From an uncultured Dehalococcoidia bacterium (GTDB taxonomy: Bacteria; Chloroflexota; Dehalococcoidia; Lucifugimonadales; UBA1123), in the NCBI GenBank assembly GCA_958296105.1, contig OY282441.1, positions 593,800-657,799 on the forward strand: a DNA stretch of 64,000 nucleotides. Direction: 5' to 3'. Position 1 is the first letter of the stretch. The number at the start of each line of letters is the position of its first letter. The position numbers were made by a program, and so were the translations under genes. A model generated the notes under the pieces. That model searched no databases. It saw only the letters and a program-made list of their open reading frames with translations, and had not been told where the DNA came from. Positions 59,087 to 64,000 of this stretch are shown in pieces.

Positions 59087-60286
59087 TTGAGCGGAGCGCT
59101 GGACGGGATCGAGGTCTTGGACCTTACTCACCACGTGGCAGGGCCGTACTGTACGAAGCTGCTGGCGGACTTCGGGGCGCGGGTGACGAAGGTGGAGCGT
59201 CCCGGTTCGGGGGATCCGGCGCGGCGGATGGGGCCGTTCGCAGGGGACGATCCGCACTCCGAAAAGAGTCTGCCATTCCTGTACCTGAACACCAACAAGC
59301 GGTCGGCGACGCTGGACTTCAAGACAGATACGGGGCGGGCGCTGCTGAAGCGGATGGCGGCGGGCGCGGATCTGGTGGTGGAGAACTTCAGGCCGCGCTC
59401 GCTTCCCGCGGCTAGGCTCTCGTACTCGGAGCTTTCGGCGGTGAATCCGTCGGTGGTGATGGTGTCGATCTCGAACTTCGGGCAGACGGGGCCGTACAGA
59501 GACTTCGAGGCGACGGACATCGTGGAGTACGCTCTGAGCGGGATACAGTATATCTTCGGAGACAACGACAGGGAGCCGCTGAAGCACGGGTTCGATCAGG
59601 CGCAGTACAAGGCGGGGACGGACGCGGCGGCGGCGGCGCTGATCGCGCTGTACCACCGCGCCATGACGGGCGAAGGGCAGTGGGTGGACGTCTCTATACA
59701 GGAGTGCATAGCTACGGGTCTGCGCGATACGACTTCTGCGTTCACGTACACGGGCGCGGTGAAGTGGCGGCGTCCGAACGAGACGGGGGATCTGCCGCGC
59801 TCTCCGGTGGCGACCAAGGACGGCTACATCGTGCCGATAGCGTTCGGCGGGGCGGGCTGGAACGAGACGGTGGAGTTCTTGGGTTCGGATGCGCTAAGGG
59901 ACGAGCGATTCTCGACGGCGGAGGGCAGGATGGAGAACGCGGCTGAGGTGGATCGCATTCTGCGGGAGACGTTCGCGCAGTACGAGAAGAGCGATCTGTT
60001 CCACAGGGCGAACCGCGTGCGCGGCCTGATCTACGGGCTGGTGCAGGATTCGGCTGAGCTGTACGAGAATCCGCAGTACGAGCATCGGGGGTATTTCGTG
60101 GAGGTCGATCATCCGATTGCGGGCAAGGGGCGCTATCCGGGCGCGCCGTTCGGCATGTCGGATACGGGGTGGAGTGTGAGGAGTCATGCGCCGCTTCTCG
60201 GTCAGCACAACGTGGAGGTATACGTAGAAGAGATGGGGCTTTCTATGGACGAGCTGAGGCGGCTCACCGCCGCGGGGGTGGTGTGA
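59087..60286 (+). CDS. Family III CoA-transferase (CaiB/BaiF type), subunit lacking the catalytic Asp
   Basis: A 399-residue protein with TTG start and GGAGGT 4 bp upstream. Family III features: GIEVLDLTHHVAGPYCTKLLADFGARVTKVERPGSGDPAR at the N-terminus, LVVENFRPRS, SNFGQTGPYRDF and GEGQWVDVSIQEC. The catalytic Asp of the family, normally in a (A/P)DYxAG motif before the helical stretch, aligns with Gln in DQAQYKAGTDAAAAAL. The stop overlaps the ATG of the next, similar gene, so a heteromeric enzyme is likely. Substrates are unknown. Confidence 0.85.
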   Translation: MSGALDGIEVLDLTHHVAGPYCTKLLADFGARVTKVERPGSGDPARRMGPFAGDDPHSEKSLPFLYLNTNKRSATLDFKTDTGRALLKRMAAGADLVVENFRPRSLPAARLSYSELSAVNPSVVMVSISNFGQTGPYRDFEATDIVEYALSGIQYIFGDNDREPLKHGFDQAQYKAGTDAAAAALIALYHRAMTGEGQWVDVSIQECIATGLRDTTSAFTYTGAVKWRRPNETGDLPRSPVATKDGYIVPIAFGGAGWNETVEFLGSDALRDERFSTAEGRMENAAEVDRILRETFAQYEKSDLFHRANRVRGLIYGLVQDSAELYENPQYEHRGYFVEVDHPIAGKGRYPGAPFGMSDTGWSVRSHAPLLGQHNVEVYVEEMGLSMDELRRLTAAGVV

Positions 60287-61635
60287 TGGCGGGGCGCGCG
60301 CTGGCAGGGGTGCGCGTGGTGGAGATGGGGCAGCTGATCGCCATTCCGTTCGCCACCAAGCTGATGGCGGACATGGGGGCGGAGGTCATACGGATCGAGT
60401 CGTGCGCGCGGATGGACGGCTATCGAATGGCGGGGTTCTACAAGCAGGACGCTTCGGGCGATTACTGGAACCGCGCGGTCAACTTCCACGAGCAGAACAG
60501 GGGCAAGCGAAGTGTGACGCTGGATCTGACCAAGAGCGACGGTTTGGAGACGCTCTTGGATCTGATAGCGGTTAGCGACGTGTTCGCGGAGAACTTCACG
60601 CCGCGAGTCATCAGGAACTTCGGGCTGGACTACGAGGATCTTCGCAAGGTCAAGCCGGACATCGTGATGGTGTCTTCGACCGGGTACGGTCACAGCGGGC
60701 CGTGGAGCGGGTTCGGCGCGATCGGCTACGGGACGGAGGCGGCTTCAGGTCTGGCATCGGTGACGGGCTACGCGGACGGGCCGCCTGCGATTCCCGAGCT
60801 TCCCTACGCGGACTACACGGCGGGCGAGCATACGGTGTTCGCAATCATGGCGGCGCTGATGAGGCGCGCGGTCACAGGTCGGGGGCAGCTCATAGACGTG
60901 TCGCAGACGCAGACGCTCACGGCGACGGCTCCGGATGCGCTGATGGACTACGCCTTCAACGGGCGGGTCGGCGCTCCGTCCGGGAATCGTCATCGCGTGT
61001 GGGCGCCGCAGGGGACGTACAGGTGCGCGGGGGAGGACAGGTGGATATCGCTGACGGTTCGATCCGATGACGAGTGGGCGGCGCTGTGCGAGACGCTGGA
61101 CAGGCGCGAGTGGATTGGCGATCCGCGATTCGAGGACGGGCTGGCGAGGCTCGGCAGCCACGATCGGCTGGACGAAATGATCTCGGAGGCGACGAGGGCA
61201 TGGGACGCGGGTAAGCTGCAAGCGGCGCTTCAGGCTGTCGGGGTCGCGGCGGGCGCGGCGCTGGACGGAAAGGGTCTGCTGTTCGACGAGCATCTGAACG
61301 AGCGCGGGTTCTTCGAGGTGGTCGAACACGCGGAAGGGTCGGGCGTCCCTCCCCTGCCCTACGCGAGCCGTCCGTGGAAATTCGGGGCGACGCCGGGACG
61401 AATAGATCATGCGGCGCCTTCGCTGGGGGAGCATAACGAGGACGCGCTGGGCGGTCTGCTGGGGTTCTCGACCGAGCGCGTGCGCGAGATGGAGGAGGCG
61501 GGGGTGATCGGAACGGCGCCGGCGGGCGGGCTGCCGCGCGTGGAGTCGAACGATACGCTGATGGCGCAGGGGCGCATAGTCCGCTGGGAGGACGATTTCG
61601 AGGAGCAGACGCGGGCGCGGTTCGGGGGCGGGTGA
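60286..61635 (+). CDS. Family III CoA-transferase (CaiB/BaiF type), catalytic subunit
   Basis: A 449-residue partner of the preceding gene, overlapping it by 1 bp (TGATG). The N-terminus GVRVVEMGQLIAIPFATKLMADMGAEVIRIE, FAENFTPRVIRNFGLDY, STGYGHSGPW and the motif LPYADYTAGEHTVFAIMAAL (with the catalytic Asp) are seen. The tandem, overlapping pair with only one Asp-bearing subunit recalls heterodimeric family III enzymes such as the benzylsuccinate CoA-transferase. The 3' end is triplicated in the DNA that follows. Confidence 0.88.
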   Translation: MAGRALAGVRVVEMGQLIAIPFATKLMADMGAEVIRIESCARMDGYRMAGFYKQDASGDYWNRAVNFHEQNRGKRSVTLDLTKSDGLETLLDLIAVSDVFAENFTPRVIRNFGLDYEDLRKVKPDIVMVSSTGYGHSGPWSGFGAIGYGTEAASGLASVTGYADGPPAIPELPYADYTAGEHTVFAIMAALMRRAVTGRGQLIDVSQTQTLTATAPDALMDYAFNGRVGAPSGNRHRVWAPQGTYRCAGEDRWISLTVRSDDEWAALCETLDRREWIGDPRFEDGLARLGSHDRLDEMISEATRAWDAGKLQAALQAVGVAAGAALDGKGLLFDEHLNERGFFEVVEHAEGSGVPPLPYASRPWKFGATPGRIDHAAPSLGEHNEDALGGLLGFSTERVREMEEAGVIGTAPAGGLPRVESNDTLMAQGRIVRWEDDFEEQTRARFGGG

Positions 61636-61836
61636 AGCGCGGGCGAACGATACGGCGATGGCGCAGGGGCGCATGGTCCGCTGGGAGGACGATTTCGAGG
61701 AGCAGACGCGGGCGCGGTTCGGGGGCGGGTGAAGCGCAGTCGAACGATATGGCGATGGCGCAGGGGCGCATAGTCCGCTGGGAGGACGATTTCGAGGAGC
61801 AGACGCGGGCGCGGTTCGGGGGCGGTCACGCTCCGA
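61547..61836 (+). repeat. Three exact-period 97-bp repeats of the CoA-transferase 3' end
   Basis: TCGAACGATA-type units start at 61547, 61644 and 61741 (97 bp apart). Each contains GGCGCAGGGGCGCAT, GTCCGCTGGGAGGACGATT and the stop region GGTTCGGGGGCGG(G)TGAAGCGC. Only the first is in the gene; 97 is not a multiple of three, so the copies do not extend the protein. Beyond 61836 the intergenic region to 61981 has no clear feature. Confidence 0.92.
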
Positions 61837-61981
61837 AAAAGGCGCGGGCGCGGTCTGGGGAAGACGAAGGGGGCTTCGTGACCTGCATCCGAAGCATGGG
61901 GGAGATGGGGCGGCTTGCCCGCTGGAAGTGGCGAACATATAATCAGGTACAGTGTGCAGTGGAAGGCTTGGAGGGTTGGCA

Positions 61982-62632
61982 ATGGAAGCGGTAGCCATTG
62001 ACGGGCCTGCGGCATCGGGCAAATCTACGGTGGGGCGCGACGTGGCGGAAAGGCTGGGGTTCGGCTTCCTGGACACTGGCTCGATGTATCGGGCGGCTGC
62101 GCTGTGGGCGATCAGGCGCGGGGTCGACGTGTCGGACGAGGCAGGGCTGACTGCGCTGGCGGAGTCTGTGCGGATGGATCTGGACGGCGACAGGCTGAGG
62201 GTGGACGGGGTGGACGTGACGGACTGGCTGAGGATGCCCAACGTGGAGCGGAACGTGTCGGCGGTGTCGGCGGTTGCGGGGGTCAGGCGCGCGCTGGTTC
62301 CACAGCAGCGGCGCATCGCTGAGGACATGCCCATCGTCATGGTCGGGCGCGACATCGGCACGGTGGTCTTGGCGGATGCGCGCGTCAAGGTATATCTGGA
62401 TGCGACGGTCGAGATTCGGGCGAGGCGCAGGTACGCGGAGATTATGGGGGCGGGGATGGACGTAGATCCGGGCCACGTGCTGTGGGAGATAGCGAGGCGG
62501 GATCGGGTAGACGCGGGGCGGGCGGACTCGCCGCTGGCGGTGGCGGAGGATGCGGTTGTGATTCATACCAACGACCTAGACGCGGGCGAGGTGGCAAGCA
62601 GGATAGTCGATCTGGTGGAGGGGAGACAGTGA
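61982..62632 (+). CDS. cmk: Cytidylate kinase
   Basis: A 216-residue nucleoside monophosphate kinase phosphorylating CMP/dCMP. P-loop: VAIDGPAASGKST; LDTGSMYRAAALWA is the NMP-binding start; VGRDIGTVVLADARVKVYLDA is highly characteristic. The stop overlaps the GTG of plsC, a common cmk-plsC arrangement. Confidence 0.96.
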   Translation: MEAVAIDGPAASGKSTVGRDVAERLGFGFLDTGSMYRAAALWAIRRGVDVSDEAGLTALAESVRMDLDGDRLRVDGVDVTDWLRMPNVERNVSAVSAVAGVRRALVPQQRRIAEDMPIVMVGRDIGTVVLADARVKVYLDATVEIRARRRYAEIMGAGMDVDPGHVLWEIARRDRVDAGRADSPLAVAEDAVVIHTNDLDAGEVASRIVDLVEGRQ

Positions 62633-63306
62633 GCGCGGTCTATCACGTGAGCAATGTTCTACAGCGGCTGACGCTGCGCGCGTTCGCGGACTGGAAGGTG
62701 AGCGGCGCGGAGAACGTGCCGCCGATGGGCGCGCTGGTGCTGATAGCGAACCACATGAGCAACTTGGATCCGTCCATGCTGAGCGTGAGCGTGCCGAGAC
62801 GGCTGAACTATCTGGCCAAGGACGATCTGTTCGGGGCGGTGGGGCCTGTGGGCAGGTGGTATCTGCGCGGCTACGGCGCGTTTCCGATAGACCGCGTGGG
62901 GGTGGACGCGCGCGCGTTCAGGTGGGCGCTTCGGCGTCTTCAGCGCGACGCGGCGCTGGTGATCTTCCCGGAGGGGACGAGGAGCCGCACGGCGAGCATG
63001 AACGAGGCGAAGCCGGGCGCGGTCAGCCTGATCCTCAAGTCGGGCGCGACGGTGCTTCCGGTGGGGATAACCGGCACGGAGCGGATGCAGGCGTTCGCGC
63101 GAGTGGTCAATCCAACGGGCAAAATACGGATCAACATAGGTCAGCCGTTCTCGCTTCCGAACATCGAGGGGCGGCCAAGCCGCGAGCTGCTGATGTCTAT
63201 GACGACGGACATGATGCGCCGCGTGCGCGACCTGCTGCCGGAAAGCTACCATGGATACTATGCCGAGAGCGGGAAGGTTCGGGTGGGGAGTGAGACGGGC
63301 GGCTGA
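62629..63306 (+). CDS. plsC: 1-acyl-sn-glycerol-3-phosphate acyltransferase
   Basis: A 225-residue acyltransferase of phospholipid synthesis, acylating lysophosphatidate. Motif I is NHMSNLDP (HX4D), motif III FPEGTRSRTA, followed by PVGITGTERM. GTG start overlaps the cmk TGA (GTGA). It lacks a long N-terminal membrane region but has enough hydrophobic stretches for membrane association. Confidence 0.93.
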   Translation: MSAVYHVSNVLQRLTLRAFADWKVSGAENVPPMGALVLIANHMSNLDPSMLSVSVPRRLNYLAKDDLFGAVGPVGRWYLRGYGAFPIDRVGVDARAFRWALRRLQRDAALVIFPEGTRSRTASMNEAKPGAVSLILKSGATVLPVGITGTERMQAFARVVNPTGKIRINIGQPFSLPNIEGRPSRELLMSMTTDMMRRVRDLLPESYHGYYAESGKVRVGSETGG

Positions 63307-63376
63307 GCGCGAAGGTTATCCGCCGGACGAGGGTTTTGCGCTCTCCGCTGCGGTGAATAGGGACGGTATCTGAGAG

Positions 63377-64000
63377 ATGTGCGGGATAATTGGGTATTCG
63401 GGCGAGGGGCAGGCGGCGCAAGTTCTTCTGGACGGTCTGGAGACGCTGGAGTACAGGGGATACGACAGCGCGGGGATCGCGGTGTTCGGGCCGGACGGGA
63501 CGGCGCGGATATTCAAGAAGTCTGGCAAGCTGGCGAATCTCAGGTCTTCTCTGAGCGGGACGATGCCGGCGGGGCAGTGGGGAATCGGGCATACGCGCTG
63601 GGCTACGCACGGACGGCCAACGGACGAGAACGCTCATCCGCATACGGACTGCTCCGGCGAGGTGGTGGTCGTCCACAATGGGATCGTGGAGAACTACAGG
63701 GAGCTGCGCCGCGATCTGGCGGCGCGCGGTCACGAGTTCGACTCTGAGACGGATTCGGAGTGCATCCCGCACATGATCGAGGACCACATGGGGCGGGGAC
63801 TCGACCTAGTGGAGGCGGTCAGGTTGACGGCGCGGAGCGTCAGGGGCGCGAACGCGCTGGTGGCGGTCTGCAAGCGCGAGCCGGGCAGGCTGGTCGGGGC
63901 GCGGCTCGGCAACGCGGGCGGCATAGTGGCAGGGCGCGGAGAAGAGGGGGCTATCCTGTCGTCAGACCTCCCTGCCCTTCTGCCGCACACGCGCGAGGTG
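63377..64000 (+). CDS. glmS: Glutamine--fructose-6-phosphate aminotransferase, N-terminal part (runs off the window)
   Basis: The first 208 residues of GlmS, the enzyme making glucosamine 6-phosphate. Cys2 of MCGIIGYSG is the glutaminase nucleophile. GLETLEYRGYDSAGIAVF, GHTRWATHGRPTDENAHPH and VVHNGIVENYREL are the class II amidotransferase motifs. GAGAG precedes the ATG. No glmS ribozyme is visible in the 70-nt gap from plsC. The isomerase domain would follow beyond base 64000. Confidence 0.96.
   Translation, partial: MCGIIGYSGEGQAAQVLLDGLETLEYRGYDSAGIAVFGPDGTARIFKKSGKLANLRSSLSGTMPAGQWGIGHTRWATHGRPTDENAHPHTDCSGEVVVVHNGIVENYRELRRDLAARGHEFDSETDSECIPHMIEDHMGRGLDLVEAVRLTARSVRGANALVAVCKREPGRLVGARLGNAGGIVAGRGEEGAILSSDLPALLPHTREV

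Noticed and set aside
63307-63376. glmS ribozyme
   Set aside because: The gap between plsC and glmS is only 70 nt and shows none of the expected paired core; the ribozyme is mostly found in Gram-positive relatives.

Overview
The window is a GC-rich bacterial chromosome segment with no rRNA operon, no CRISPR array and no recognisable transposase. It suggests a free-living or symbiotic Chloroflexota, probably Dehalococcoidia or SAR202-like. That placement is inference, from frequent GTG/TTG starts, the large Alu-containing SRP RNA form, the mix of enolase-superfamily, family III CoA-transferase, Liv-type ABC and Uma2 genes, and abundant CCCTCTCCC/GGGAGAGGG palindromic repeats. 16S or marker-gene phylogeny would be needed to confirm it.

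Layout. 1-1420 (+): end of a transglutaminase-like membrane protein, then ogt. 1528-8175 (-): HAD dehalogenase, PPi-type phosphofructokinase, DM13 protein, dnaE, DUF2007. 8485-12839 (+): acyl-CoA ligase, tRNA-Ala(CGC), MFS exporter, galU. 12852-22923 (-): thrS with a structured leader, flavin reductase, 8-oxoguanine glycosylase, DinG-type helicase, small membrane protein, ispE, rsmA, SRP RNA, argC. 23240-27524 (-): seven tandem, mosaic Uma2 genes. 27587-34277 (-): a methyltransferase interrupted by UGA, two paralogous alanine-racemase-fold proteins, tsaD and an enolase-superfamily dehydratase, with two small + strand genes between. 34510-40171: branched-chain amino-acid ABC transporter, with the binding protein on + and livMHFG on -; livG is frameshifted. 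tRNA-Leu(UAG). 40792-44641 (+): duplicated membrane glycosyltransferase, one copy with a C15 tract. 45169-50525 (+): molybdenum hydroxylase large subunit, an eighth Uma2, groEL, aspartic protease. 50829-56861 (+): Gld-like ABC system (ATPase, GldF-GldG fusion, DUF4340) interrupted by a RelE/HigB toxin and XRE-ImmA antitoxin pair. 57254-58773 (-): hydroxyacid dehydrogenase and a hypothetical protein. 59087-64000 (+): two tandem family III CoA-transferases, cmk, plsC and the start of glmS.

Two themes run through the window. First, short tandem duplications (about 30 to 215 bp) recur, mostly at the starts and ends of genes and filling intergenic space, and a few in frame inside genes. Larger duplications give the seven Uma2 genes and the two glycosyltransferases, so this genome seems prone to local duplication and conversion. 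Second, several coding sequences carry a single disruptive change at an informative place: UGA at a usually cysteine position in the methyltransferase, a C15 tract in a surface-glycan-type gene, and a C8 tract in livG. These are the best candidates for recoding or phase variation, with sequencing error as the main rival explanation.
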